Positions 53,478-61,203 of a stretch of DNA of 64,000 bases are shown here, in pieces. The notes under the pieces are model-generated. The model saw only the letters and a program-made list of their open reading frames with translations, did not search any database and was not told the origin of the DNA. This stretch comes from an uncultured Eubacteriales bacterium. Its GTDB lineage: Bacteria; Bacillota; Clostridia; Oscillospirales; Acutalibacteraceae. Location of the stretch: positions 1 to 64,000 of the forward strand of contig CAKTVV010000008.1 of assembly GCA_934630515.1 (NCBI GenBank), written 5' to 3'. Each line of letters begins with the position of its first letter. Position 1 is the stretch's first letter. The translations under genes and the position numbers were made by a program.

Positions 53478-54164
53478 GTGAAACGTCAGGCGTTTAAGGC
53501 GGCGCTGCCCTATTCGCTGCCGGTGTGCATCGGCTTTTTTGTCATTGCGCTGTCCTATGGCTTTCTTATGCGCAGCAGGGGCTTTGCGGTGTGGTATCCC
53601 ATAGTGATGAGTGCCTGTATCTTTGCTGGCTCGATGGAGTTTGTGACGGTGGAGCTGCTGCTGTCGGCGTTTCAGCCGCTGCACGCCTTTTTTCTGGCGC
53701 TGCTGGTGAATGCCCGTCACCTGTTTTACGGCATTTCCATGCTGGATAAATACCGGGGCACCGGTTGGAAAAAGTTCTATCTCATTTTCGGAATGTGCGA
53801 CGAGACCTTTACCATCAATTGTGCGGTAGACCCGCCCCCGGGCGTGGATCGGGGCTGGTTTATGCTGTTCGTGACCCTGCTCAATCAGCTGTACTGGGTG
53901 GCGGGCGCCACAGCGGGGGCGCTGCTGGGGTCGTTTCTGCGGTTCAATACCGAGGGGATCGATTTTGTGATGACAGCGCTGTTTGTGGTGATGTTCGTCA
54001 ATCAGTGGGAGACCAATAAGGATCACCGCCCGGCGCTTATCGGAGTCGGGGCGACGCTGCTGTGTCTGCTGGTGCTGGGGGCGGATCGGTTTATGCTGCC
54101 CGCTATGGCGCTGATCGTGCTGGCGCTGACCCTGCTGCGGGGGAAGGGCGGTGCATCCGCATGA
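53478..54164 (+). CDS. azlC: Branched-chain amino acid exporter, large subunit AzlC
   Basis: 228 residues with about six to seven membrane segments. Family motifs are LPVCIGFFVIALSYGFL, FAGSMEFVTVELL and LVNARHLFYGISML. It starts at GTG 53478 with GGGGGAGG about ten bases upstream; earlier in-frame starts overlap bioY. With AzlD it forms a two-subunit exporter of branched-chain amino acids. azlD overlaps its stop by four bases. Confidence 0.93.
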   Translation: MKRQAFKAALPYSLPVCIGFFVIALSYGFLMRSRGFAVWYPIVMSACIFAGSMEFVTVELLLSAFQPLHAFFLALLVNARHLFYGISMLDKYRGTGWKKFYLIFGMCDETFTINCAVDPPPGVDRGWFMLFVTLLNQLYWVAGATAGALLGSFLRFNTEGIDFVMTALFVVMFVNQWETNKDHRPALIGVGATLLCLLVLGADRFMLPAMALIVLALTLLRGKGGASA

Positions 54165-54490
54165 CCATGACCGTGACCCAGAGTGTCATCACCATCGGCG
54201 TAGTGGTGCTGGCGACTATGCTCACCCGCTTTCTGCCCTTTTTGCTGTTCCCGGAGGGGAAAACGCCCCCGGCCTACATCGTGTATCTGGGGAAGGTGCT
54301 GCCCACCGCCGCCATCGGGCTGCTGGTGGTCTATTGCCTGAAGGGGGCGGTGTTCACCGCCTGGCATGGGCTGCCAGAGGGCATCGCCATCGTGTGCGTG
54401 GCGGCGCTGCAAAAGTGGAAGAAGAATATGCTGCTCAGCATGGCAGTAGGAACAGCGCTGTATATGGTGCTGGTGCAGACAGTATTTTGA
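54161..54490 (+). CDS. azlD: Branched-chain amino acid exporter, small subunit AzlD
   Basis: 109 residues with three or four hydrophobic segments. The typical opening VVVLATMLTRFLPFLLFPEG, with the conserved Thr-Arg-Phe-Pro-like motif, is followed by YLGKVLPTAAIGLLVVYCL. It starts within the azlC stop codon, so the two subunits are translated together. A terminator follows about 40 bases later. Confidence 0.92.
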   Translation: MTMTVTQSVITIGVVVLATMLTRFLPFLLFPEGKTPPAYIVYLGKVLPTAAIGLLVVYCLKGAVFTAWHGLPEGIAIVCVAALQKWKKNMLLSMAVGTALYMVLVQTVF

Positions 54491-54528
54491 TAATAGGCGC
54501 AGGAGCGCCGCCGGTTCGTGCAGTGTAT

Positions 54529-54563
54529 GCCGGACAGCCTTTCGTGAGGCTGTCCGGCTTTTT
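54529..54563 (+). terminator. Terminator after azlD
   Basis: GCCGGACAGCCT (54529-54540) pairs perfectly with AGGCTGTCCGGC (54547-54558) around a six-base loop, followed by TTTTTC. Confidence 0.93.
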
Positions 54564-54708
54564 CTGTGCGCAGAAACGTCTTTTCCGGACAGGATCCGAC
54601 CGGCTTCGTGTTCGTCGTCGGGATATTTTGAAAACCCGGGATTAAGGCATGCGCATCTTTGTCCATACTTGGATTGTAGACAGTGGCAGCGATCGGAGAA
54701 GGGACGGG

Positions 54709-55482
54709 ATGACGATGTACAACAAGGTGGAGATCTGCGGCGTCAACACGGCAACACTCAAGGTGCTGACCGAGGCGGATAAGATACGCCTGCTGCGGGC
54801 GATGCGGGCGGGGGACGCCGGCGCCCGGGAGCAGCTGGTCAACGGCAATCTGCGGCTGGTGCTCAGCGTGATCCAGCGGTTCGCCGGACGGGGCGAGAAT
54901 CCGGACGATCTGTTTCAGGTGGGGTGCATCGGTCTGATCAAGGCGATCGATAACTTCAATCTGGAGCTGGATGTGCGCTTTTCCACCTATGCGGTTCCCA
55001 TGATCATTGGCGAGATCCGGCGGTATCTGCGGGATAATAACGCCATTCGCATCAGCCGCTCCATGCGGGACACCGCCTACCGGGCGATGCAGGCGAAGGA
55101 GCAGCTGCTCAACGAAAACCAGCGGGAGCCAACCGTGGAGGAGATCGCCAAGCGGCTGGAGCTGCCCCGGGAGGATGTGGTGGTGGCGCTGGAGGCGATC
55201 GTGGACCCGGTGTCGCTGTATGAGCCGCTGTATAACGATGGGGGCGACACCATCTATGTGATGGATCAGCTGGGCGACCCCAACGACGACAGCAATTGGC
55301 TGGATGAGATCGCTCTGAAGGAGGCGATCACTGCGCTCAGCGACCGGGAAAAGCGGATCCTGAATCTGCGGTTTATCAAGGGCATGACGCAGGTGGAGGT
55401 ATCCGGGGAGATCGGCATTTCCCAGGCGCAGGTCAGCCGGCTGGAAAAGGGCGCCTTGGAGAAGATCAAAAAAGAGCTGTAG
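54709..55482 (+). CDS. sigG: RNA polymerase sporulation sigma factor SigG
   Basis: 257 residues. The N-terminal NKVEICGVNTATLKVLTEAD is the SigG signature that distinguishes it from SigF. Region 2 has DLFQVGCIGLIKAIDNFNLE and FSTYAVPMIIGEIRRYLRD. Region 3 follows, and region 4 ends ISQAQVSRLEKGALEKIKK. It directs late forespore gene expression. ATG 54709 has AAGG six bases upstream; ATG 54715 is two codons in and also possible. Here it stands alone rather than beside sigE/spoIIGA. Confidence 0.95.
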   Translation: MTMYNKVEICGVNTATLKVLTEADKIRLLRAMRAGDAGAREQLVNGNLRLVLSVIQRFAGRGENPDDLFQVGCIGLIKAIDNFNLELDVRFSTYAVPMIIGEIRRYLRDNNAIRISRSMRDTAYRAMQAKEQLLNENQREPTVEEIAKRLELPREDVVVALEAIVDPVSLYEPLYNDGGDTIYVMDQLGDPNDDSNWLDEIALKEAITALSDREKRILNLRFIKGMTQVEVSGEIGISQAQVSRLEKGALEKIKKEL

Positions 55483-55484
55483 AA

Positions 55485-55515
55485 CAAAAAAGCGCCCCGC
55501 CGGTCGGCGGGGCGC
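55485..55515 (-). terminator. Terminator after folT (possibly also closing sigG)
   Basis: GCGCCCCGCCG (55492-55502) pairs with CGGCGGGGCGC (55505-55515). On the minus strand it is followed by TTTTTTG, so it terminates folT. From the sigG side it has no T tract. Confidence 0.88.
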
Positions 55516-55520
55516 AGCGC

Positions 55521-56255
55521 TTATAGCCATTGAATGTTGTGGGCGGCGATGAAGTCCTTGAGAAAGAAAATGTACAGCAGCACCAGCCCCACCGACAGCA
55601 GGAACAGCACGGCAGTCAGCCAGTAGTCCCGGCGGGTGGGACGCAGGGGGGCTGTTCCCCGGAGCAGGCTCTGGGAGCGCAGCACGGGGATCGCCGCCCG
55701 GAAGATCAGAGCGATCAGCACCGCCTCTACCGGGAACAGCACCAGACTTTTCACGATCCGGGCGCCGTTGATGAGGGCGTAGCCCTGCGCCTTATCCACC
55801 CCGTAAAAGACCCGATAGCTCCATTTGACGAACAGGGAGGTCAGCACGATGTTGCAGACGGTGTTGACGGTGAATTTCGCCGTCAGTATCCGGGGGAGGG
55901 ACAGCTCCCGCTGCCAGAAAAACAGCCCAAACAGAAAGGAGCTGCTCATCTCCACCAGAATAAATGGCAGAAAATAAGGTCCGGAGGGTGCCAGAATACA
56001 TCCCAGCGTGTCGCTGACGGCGCCGACGGCTAAGCCCATCAGCGGGCCGTAGACGAGGCTGCCCAGCGCATTGACGTAGCAGTCGAAGGAGAGGAACAGC
56101 CCCGCCGCCAGAGGAATGCGGAAAAATTTGACGGCGACCCGCAGCGCCACGGTGAGCGCCGCCAGCACCAGCATGGGGGTGCTGCGGAAGGAGCGGGCAG
56201 CGCTTTTCCAATAGGCGGCGCTGCGGATGGAGAGAGCCGGAGTGGATGCAGACAT
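55521..56255 (-). CDS. folT: Folate family ECF transporter S component
   Basis: 244 residues with about six membrane segments. Key stretches are TVALRVAVKFFRIPLAAGLFLSF and YGPLMGLAVGAVSDTLGCILAPSGPYF (in part), the FolT pattern. It binds folate and uses a shared EcfAAT module encoded elsewhere. A tetrahydrofolate riboswitch directly upstream on the same strand supports the substrate. AAAGGAGG lies eight bases before the ATG and is part of a hairpin in the riboswitch expression platform. Confidence 0.93.
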   Translation of the reverse strand: MSASTPALSIRSAAYWKSAARSFRSTPMLVLAALTVALRVAVKFFRIPLAAGLFLSFDCYVNALGSLVYGPLMGLAVGAVSDTLGCILAPSGPYFLPFILVEMSSSFLFGLFFWQRELSLPRILTAKFTVNTVCNIVLTSLFVKWSYRVFYGVDKAQGYALINGARIVKSLVLFPVEAVLIALIFRAAIPVLRSQSLLRGTAPLRPTRRDYWLTAVLFLLSVGLVLLYIFFLKDFIAAHNIQWL

Positions 56256-56259
56256 AAAA

Positions 56260-56433
56260 AGAACCTCCTTTATTTACAGAATTGCAAAGAGCTGTAAACA
56301 AAAGGAGGTTCTCTCTTTTTGCCCGGGAAACTACAGCGGGATGCAGCCGGCAAACCGCAGGAACCGGGGTTCCTTTCGTCCGATCGACAACTCCCCGTTC
56401 GACCGGCACTTAACGCTTACCGACTTACTCTGT
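56260..56433 (-). ncRNA. Tetrahydrofolate (THF) riboswitch with expression platform
   Basis: The aptamer is at 56331-56433 on the minus strand. It carries the THF core elements in order: AGAGTA, GCGTTAAGTG, GGGGAGTTG, GGACGAAAG, TGCGGTTTGCC and TGCATCCCGCT, with closing pairs ACAG/CTGT. The platform at 56260-56312 is a long hairpin (AGAACCTCCTTT paired with AAAGGAGGTTCT, extended by TTTACAG/CTGTAAA). Its 3' arm contains the folT ribosome-binding site and is followed by TTTTTATG. It can therefore act by hiding the site, by termination, or both. High THF should lower folT expression. Confidence 0.93.
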
Positions 56434-56460
56434 GATCAACATGAAATAAATTTGTTTGGC

Positions 56461-57456
56461 TTACTCAAAGCTGATGTCCAGCAGTCCGCTGGCATCCTCC
56501 CAGCGGCCGCTTTCCACCTGAGACCCCATCACTACGGCGATGGAGGTCTGTCCGTCCCGCACGGCGGAGGCGATGAGACAGTAGCCCGCCTCGTTGGTGG
56601 AGCCGGTCTTCATGCCGGTGGCGCCGTCATAGGCGAAGGCGTTGTCCTGCCGCACCAGCTTGTTGGAATTTTTCCAGGTAACGGTCTGCCCGGAGGGGAA
56701 GGTCTCGGTGGTCTGCGCCAGCGAGACCACTCCGGCGATCTCCGATTTTTCCAGAGCGGCAGTGGCGATCTTCAGCATATCGGCGGCGGTGGTGTAATGG
56801 TTGGGATCGTGGATGCCGTCGGGATTGGCAAAATGAGTGCCGGTGCAGCCCAGCGCGGCCGCCTTTTCGTTCATTTTGGTGACGAACTGGGCGATAGCGG
56901 TGCGGGGCGCCAGACTGTCGTTTCCGGCGATCTTACGCCCCACCTGCGCCGCAATGGCGTAGGCGGCATCGTTGCCGGAGGGCAGTAGCAGCGCCTTGAG
57001 CAGCTGGTTGAGGGTGAGCCGGGATCCGGTCGTCAGATAGGCACGGCTGGATTCCCGGTCGATATAGGTGATCTCCTCGCCGACGGTCAGCACCGTGTCC
57101 GCCGGACAGTTTTCCACGGCGACGATGGCGGTCATCAGCTTCGTCAGGCTGGCGGGATAGGCTTTTTCGTTTGCTGCCTTGGAATACAGGATCTCCCCCT
57201 TGGTGACATTGCTCAGGATCACATAGCTGGAGGAGGTGTTCCGGTCGATAAAATCCTGGGGCAGTGTTTTCCGGGGCTTTGTGACCTCGCCGGAGGTGGC
57301 GGGGTCGCCGGAGCTGCCGCTGGAGCCCGGCTGCTGATGCATCGCCAGCAGCAGACTGCCTCCGGCGACGATCGCCGCCAACAGGACTGCCAGCGCAATG
57401 AGCCAGCCCTTGCGGCTGCGTTTTGGCTTTCGGTTGCGTTTTACGGTATATCCCAT
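56461..57456 (-). CDS. D-alanyl-D-alanine carboxypeptidase (serine-type, S11)
   Basis: 331 residues. A basic N-terminus and one membrane segment (about 17-38) anchor it outside the cell. A Ser/Gly linker leads into the penicillin-binding catalytic domain with Ser103-x-x-Lys106 (SLTK), Ser160-Gly-Asn162 (SGN) and the KTG in GMKTGSTNEAG. It trims the terminal D-Ala of peptidoglycan peptides. It ends soon after the catalytic domain, without the PBP5-type C-terminal domain. I chose ATG 57456, preceded by AAAGGCGG; an in-frame start at 57522 gives an unlikely leader. Its gene ends 28 bases before the riboswitch. Confidence 0.93.
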   Translation of the reverse strand: MGYTVKRNRKPKRSRKGWLIALAVLLAAIVAGGSLLLAMHQQPGSSGSSGDPATSGEVTKPRKTLPQDFIDRNTSSSYVILSNVTKGEILYSKAANEKAYPASLTKLMTAIVAVENCPADTVLTVGEEITYIDRESSRAYLTTGSRLTLNQLLKALLLPSGNDAAYAIAAQVGRKIAGNDSLAPRTAIAQFVTKMNEKAAALGCTGTHFANPDGIHDPNHYTTAADMLKIATAALEKSEIAGVVSLAQTTETFPSGQTVTWKNSNKLVRQDNAFAYDGATGMKTGSTNEAGYCLIASAVRDGQTSIAVVMGSQVESGRWEDASGLLDISFE

Positions 57457-57525
57457 AGTGCGTTTGACCGCCTTTTTATTTAATATCTTATCTATTGTAC
57501 AATAGACGGGCGAAAAATGCAACCG

Positions 57526-57897
57526 CTATTTTTCCGATTTCGACAGCGGGATGACCTCAATTGTGCCCCGGGCGGTGGCGTGCCCCAGTCCGTCGTCGGT
57601 ATAGGTGGGTTTTCCTCGAAAGTTGAGGGTGATCATATCGCCGGCGGCGATGGTCTGGGGATCCAGGGCGTTGCCGGCAAGATCCCGGCAGCGGGTGGTT
57701 TTCCGCAGACGGATCTCGCAGGTGAACTGACTGCCGTTCTGTATGGCAGTGACATAGACGCCGTCTTCCTCCGCACGAACGGCGGTGACAAATCCGCTGA
57801 AATCCACCGTGCGGCCGGAGGAGGAAAAGTGGATCAATCCGCCGCAGCATACCAAAAGCAGTACAGCCAACAGTATCCATTTTGCTGTGTTTTTCAT
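57526..57897 (-). CDS. Small membrane-anchored protein, OB-fold-like, unknown function
   Basis: 123 residues. An N-terminal hydrophobic segment (TAKWILLAVLLLVCCGGLIHF, about 4-23) is followed by a beta-rich exported domain (VDFSGFVTAVRAEEDGVYVT, FTCEIRLRKTT, AGDMITLNFRGKPTYTDDG). The pattern recalls OB-fold anchors, but no family is recognised. Cys17/Cys18 are in the hydrophobic core and do not form a clear lipobox. It lies 69 bases upstream of the carboxypeptidase on the same strand and shares a good promoter, so the two may be one operon. Confidence 0.65.
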   Translation of the reverse strand: MKNTAKWILLAVLLLVCCGGLIHFSSSGRTVDFSGFVTAVRAEEDGVYVTAIQNGSQFTCEIRLRKTTRCRDLAGNALDPQTIAAGDMITLNFRGKPTYTDDGLGHATARGTIEVIPLSKSEK

Positions 57898-57918
57898 GAG
57901 TACCCCTCCTTTGTACTC

Positions 57919-57947
57919 AGTGTAGCATAGGGGGAAAATTGTGTCAA
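57919..57947 (-). promoter_or_regulatory. Promoter of the small-protein/carboxypeptidase operon
   Basis: On the minus strand, TTGACA (57942-57947) and TACACT (57919-57924) are spaced by 17 bp, 21 bases before the start at 57897. Confidence 0.75.
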
Positions 57948-58010
57948 GAAAAAAGCTAATAGAACAGGAAACAGGGTAAAATTTTAGACATTCTTAGGGC
58001 ATTTGCTTAA

Positions 58011-58039
58011 TTGCCAAACCGCAAAACTTATGGTATACT
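58011..58039 (+). promoter_or_regulatory. Promoter of the diacylglycerol-kinase-like gene
   Basis: TTGCCA (58011-58016) and TATACT (58034-58039) with 17-bp spacing, 52 bases before the ATG. Confidence 0.75.
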
Positions 58040-58091
58040 GTCCTACACGGACGAAAAACGGCATTTTGCCGTGAAAGGATGGACAATTTGT

Positions 58092-58988
58092 ATGAGCACC
58101 TACTATGTGTTGTATAACCCGCTGGCCGGAAGCGGACAGGGCGAGGAGCGCAGCCGCAAGCTGACCCAGATCTTGCAGGAGGATACGCTGGTATATCAGG
58201 ATATTACGGCGATCGACGAATATGCTGCCTATTTTGCGGCGCTGCCGGAGGGAGCGGGGGTCATCATCGCCGGGGGCGACGGCACGCTGAACCGGTTTAT
58301 CAACGATACGGCGGCGCTGACGCTGGACTTTTCGGTGTTCTACTACGCCACCGGCTCCGGCAACGATTTTCTGCGGGATGTGAACACCTCCGGAGCGGAT
58401 TCGCCGGTGCCGGTGGATGAGTATATCCACAATCTGCCCCGGGTGACGGTCAACGGCAAGACCTATCGGTTCCTCAACGGGGTCGGCTACGGTATCGACG
58501 GCTATTGCTGCGAGGTGGGCGACCGGATGCGGGCGGAGGCGGCGAAGGATCCAGCCAACGCCAAGCCCATCAACTACGCCGCCATTGCCATCAAAGGGGT
58601 GCTGGGCGGTTTCCGCCCGGTGAACGCCACGGTGACGGTGGACGGGCATACGGAGCACTTCAAAAAGGTGTGGCTGGCGCCCACCATGAACGGACGGTAT
58701 TACGGCGGCGGTATGATGGCGACCCCGGAGCAAAAACGGCTGGGGGAGGAGCGTACCGTGTCCACCATGCTCATTTACGGGGCGGGAAAGCTGCGTACGC
58801 TGATCGTGTTCCCCAGCATTTTTAAGGGAGAGCACGTCAAGCATACGTCGATGGTGAAGGTGTTCAGCGGCAAGGACATTACTGTGTCCTTTGACCGCCC
58901 CACGGCGCTGCAGATCGACGGCGAAACCATCCCCAATGTGACGGAATACCGGGTGCAGGTAACCGCCCCGGTGATGGCAACGGTATAA
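58092..58988 (+). CDS. Diacylglycerol/lipid kinase family protein
   Basis: 298 residues. The kinase domain opens YYVLYNPLAGSGQGEERSRKL and has the nucleotide loop IIAGGDGTLNRFIND and ATGSGNDFLRDV, typical of DAGK_cat/YegS-type lipid kinases. The C-terminal beta-sandwich ends TALQIDGETIPNVTEYRVQV. It phosphorylates diacylglycerol or a similar lipid, recycling it toward phosphatidic acid, the CdsA substrate. ATG 58092 has AAAGGATGG about ten bases upstream; an in-frame start at 58011 is inside the promoter. Confidence 0.9.
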   Translation: MSTYYVLYNPLAGSGQGEERSRKLTQILQEDTLVYQDITAIDEYAAYFAALPEGAGVIIAGGDGTLNRFINDTAALTLDFSVFYYATGSGNDFLRDVNTSGADSPVPVDEYIHNLPRVTVNGKTYRFLNGVGYGIDGYCCEVGDRMRAEAAKDPANAKPINYAAIAIKGVLGGFRPVNATVTVDGHTEHFKKVWLAPTMNGRYYGGGMMATPEQKRLGEERTVSTMLIYGAGKLRTLIVFPSIFKGEHVKHTSMVKVFSGKDITVSFDRPTALQIDGETIPNVTEYRVQVTAPVMATV

Positions 58989-59006
58989 TAACGATTTGGT
59001 TAAATG

Positions 59007-59045
59007 AGCCGGACGGACAGATATCTCTGTTTCGTCCGGCTTTTG
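59007..59045 (+). terminator. Terminator after the lipid-kinase gene
   Basis: AGCCGGACG (59007-59015) pairs perfectly with CGTCCGGCT (59033-59041), and inner GACAGA/TCTGTT extends it; TTTTGC follows. Confidence 0.88.
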
Positions 59046-59103
59046 CTTTGGTTGGAAATCTACAAATCGTAGAGTTCAGCTAGCATCTGCCACAAAATAA
59101 GGG

Positions 59104-59132
59104 TTTACAACGGAGACTTTTCACGGTACTAT
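59104..59132 (+). promoter_or_regulatory. Promoter of the HTH-kinase/murQ operon
   Basis: TTTACA (59104-59109) and TACTAT (59127-59132) with 17-bp spacing. The 60 bases between it and the start contain short inverted repeats (CAACAAGTTG near 59139; GTTTATTAAAC near 59159) that might be sites for the HTH domain. Confidence 0.7.
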
Positions 59133-59192
59133 TGAAGCAACAAGTTGTGTTTGCACTCGTTTATTAAACTATAGTACAAGAGGGGCTGTCCG

Positions 59193-60317
59193 ATGAACGA
59201 TCCAATGGAAACATTTTCCCGCCAGCTGCGCCGCATCCGGCAGGAGGCGGGCTTGACCCAGCGGGAGCTGGGCGATCGGCTGGCGTATTCGCCCAAGGCG
59301 ATCAGCAAGTGGGAATCCGGGAGGGCGCTGCCGCCCTCCCATTTGATGGTGGCACTGGCGAAAGCGCTGCATACCGATCTGAATACTCTGTTTGATTGCC
59401 AGGAGGAGCCCCGGTTTTATCTGGGGGTAGACGGAGGCGGCACCAAGACTGATTTTGCGTTGGCGGATGAGAGCGGTCGCTTGCTGCATCGCCTGATTAA
59501 AGGCTCCTGCAATCCCACGGCGCAGGGCGTCGAAAAAGCGCTGGAGCTGCTGGAAAGCGGCATTACGGAGATCGCCGGGACGATTCCGCCGGAACAGATA
59601 TCCGTGTTCGTGGGCATGGCAGGCGGTTCCGGAGAGCCGGGACGGGTGCTGACGGAGCGGCTGCGGCGTCTGGGCTATGCCCGGGTGCAGGCGGGCGGCG
59701 ATTATCTCAATGCCGTTGCCGCCGGTCTGCGGGATAAGGATGGGCTGGTGGTCATTATGGGAACCGGCTCATCGGTATTTTCCGTGCGGAATGGCAAGAT
59801 CCGCCGTTTCGGCGGCTATGGATATCTGTTTGGCGACGAGGGCGGCGGCTATGCTGTAGGGCGGGATGGCGTGCGTGCGGCGCTGGCTGCCGAGGATGGC
59901 TCAGGACCGAAAACGGCGATCACTACCCTGTGGCAGCTGGAAAATGGGCGCAGCGTGCTGGAATATTTGCCGGAGCTGTACCGGCTGGGGCGGGTGAATA
60001 TTGCCGACCTCGCCCGGCTGGTGGTGCGTGCCGCCGAGCAGGGCGACCGGGTGGCAATGCAGATATTGGATCAAAATATGACGGCGCTGGCACAATATAT
60101 GCGCCCTGCCTTGGCGGAGCACACGGCGGCGTCGGTGCCGGTGGTGCTGGTGGGCGGCTTTGTGACGGCGGCCTATACGCTGCTGCAGCCGCTGCTGGAG
60201 GAGCATTTAGCGAATGACCGGGCGCAATTTCGGCTGCTGGAGCGCCGCCCGGTGTGGGGCGCTCTGCGGATGGCGGGAATGCCCGAAAGCGAAACGGAGG
60301 AAAACGACGATGCTTAA
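59193..60317 (+). CDS. XRE-HTH domain fused to a BadF/BadG-type sugar kinase (probable MurNAc or GlcNAc kinase)
   Basis: 374 residues. Residues about 8-65 are a Cro/C1-type helix-turn-helix (LRRIRQEAGLTQRELGDRLA, SPKAISKWESGRALP). From about residue 74 a BadF/BadG ATPase/N-acetylhexosamine kinase fold follows: YLGVDGGGTKTDFALADESG (phosphate 1), VFVGMAGGSGEPGR, VVIMGTGSSVFSV (phosphate 2), YLFGDEGGGYAVGRDGVRAAL and the adenosine motif VVLVGGFVTAAY. Its stop overlaps the murQ start, so the natural substrate is probably MurNAc. One protein could both phosphorylate the sugar and control its own operon; that is inference. Confidence 0.88.
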   Translation: MNDPMETFSRQLRRIRQEAGLTQRELGDRLAYSPKAISKWESGRALPPSHLMVALAKALHTDLNTLFDCQEEPRFYLGVDGGGTKTDFALADESGRLLHRLIKGSCNPTAQGVEKALELLESGITEIAGTIPPEQISVFVGMAGGSGEPGRVLTERLRRLGYARVQAGGDYLNAVAAGLRDKDGLVVIMGTGSSVFSVRNGKIRRFGGYGYLFGDEGGGYAVGRDGVRAALAAEDGSGPKTAITTLWQLENGRSVLEYLPELYRLGRVNIADLARLVVRAAEQGDRVAMQILDQNMTALAQYMRPALAEHTAASVPVVLVGGFVTAAYTLLQPLLEEHLANDRAQFRLLERRPVWGALRMAGMPESETEENDDA

Positions 60318-61119
60318 AACAGAAATGCGCAATCCCCATACACAGCATATCGACCGGATGAGCCCGGAGGAGATGGTGCAGGTCATGCAGCAGGAGAACC
60401 TGCGGGCGGCGGCGGCGGTAGGAGAGGTGCTGCCAGCCATTGCCGCCGCTATCGAGCAGATTGGCGCCCGTATGCAGCAGGGCGGCAGGCTGATCTATGT
60501 TGGCTGCGGCACCTCCGGACGGCTGGGGGTGCTGGATGCCTCCGAAGTGCCGCCTACCTTCGGCGCCGCACCGGAGCAGGTGGTGGGCGTGATCGCCGGC
60601 GGAGACGGGGCGCTGCGCCGGGCGGTCGAGAGCGTGGAGGATGATGCTGCCGCCGGCGTGCGGGATCTGGAAGCGCTGCAGCTGTCCGCCGCCGATACAG
60701 TGGTGGGCATTTCGGTGGCGGGCGGCGCTGCCTATGTGGTGGCGTCGCTGGAGTATGCCAAGCAGCAAGGGGCGCTTACGGTGGGGATCACCTCCAATGC
60801 GGGCAGTCCGGTCTCGGCGCTGGCGGATATCGCCATCGACCCGGATACCGGCGCCGAGGTGATCACCGGCTCCACCCGGATGAAAGCGGGTACAGCCCAT
60901 AAGATGATTCTGAATATGCTGTCCACCGGGGCGATGATCCGCACCGGCAAGGTGTATGAAAATTTGATGGTGCATATCCGTCCGGTCAACCGGAAGCTGC
61001 GGCAGCGGATGATCCGGATCGTTTGCACCATTACCGGCCGGGACGAAGCGCTCAGCGAGCAGGCGCTGGAGCAGACAGACTGGGATATTCCGGCGGCGGT
61101 GCAACGGATACAGGCATAG
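60310..61119 (+). CDS. murQ: N-acetylmuramic acid 6-phosphate etherase
   Basis: 269 residues. It removes lactate from MurNAc-6-phosphate to give GlcNAc-6-phosphate in cell-wall recycling. The SIS domain has IYVGCGTSGRLGVLDASEVPPTFG, holding the catalytic Glu region, then VVGISVAGGAAYVV and ITGSTRMKAGTAHKMILNMLSTGAM (in part). The family is usually about 300 residues; the N-terminus is slightly short and a C-terminal segment is abbreviated. GGAGG precedes ATG 60310, which lies inside the end of the kinase gene. Confidence 0.96.
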   Translation: MLKTEMRNPHTQHIDRMSPEEMVQVMQQENLRAAAAVGEVLPAIAAAIEQIGARMQQGGRLIYVGCGTSGRLGVLDASEVPPTFGAAPEQVVGVIAGGDGALRRAVESVEDDAAAGVRDLEALQLSAADTVVGISVAGGAAYVVASLEYAKQQGALTVGITSNAGSPVSALADIAIDPDTGAEVITGSTRMKAGTAHKMILNMLSTGAMIRTGKVYENLMVHIRPVNRKLRQRMIRIVCTITGRDEALSEQALEQTDWDIPAAVQRIQA

Positions 61120-61161
61120 TCCCGCAGCAAGCGATAACCGGAATTCTTAGTGTATGATAAC

Positions 61162-61198
61162 CAAAACCGCCGCCCGTGATCCACGGGCGGCGGTTTTG
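61162..61198. terminator. Bidirectional terminator between murQ and the GH26 gene
   Basis: CAAAACCGCCGCCCGTG (61162-61178) pairs perfectly with 61182-61198 around a three-base loop. The A and T flanks serve both convergent genes. Confidence 0.93.
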
Positions 61199-61203
61199 AC
61201 TGT

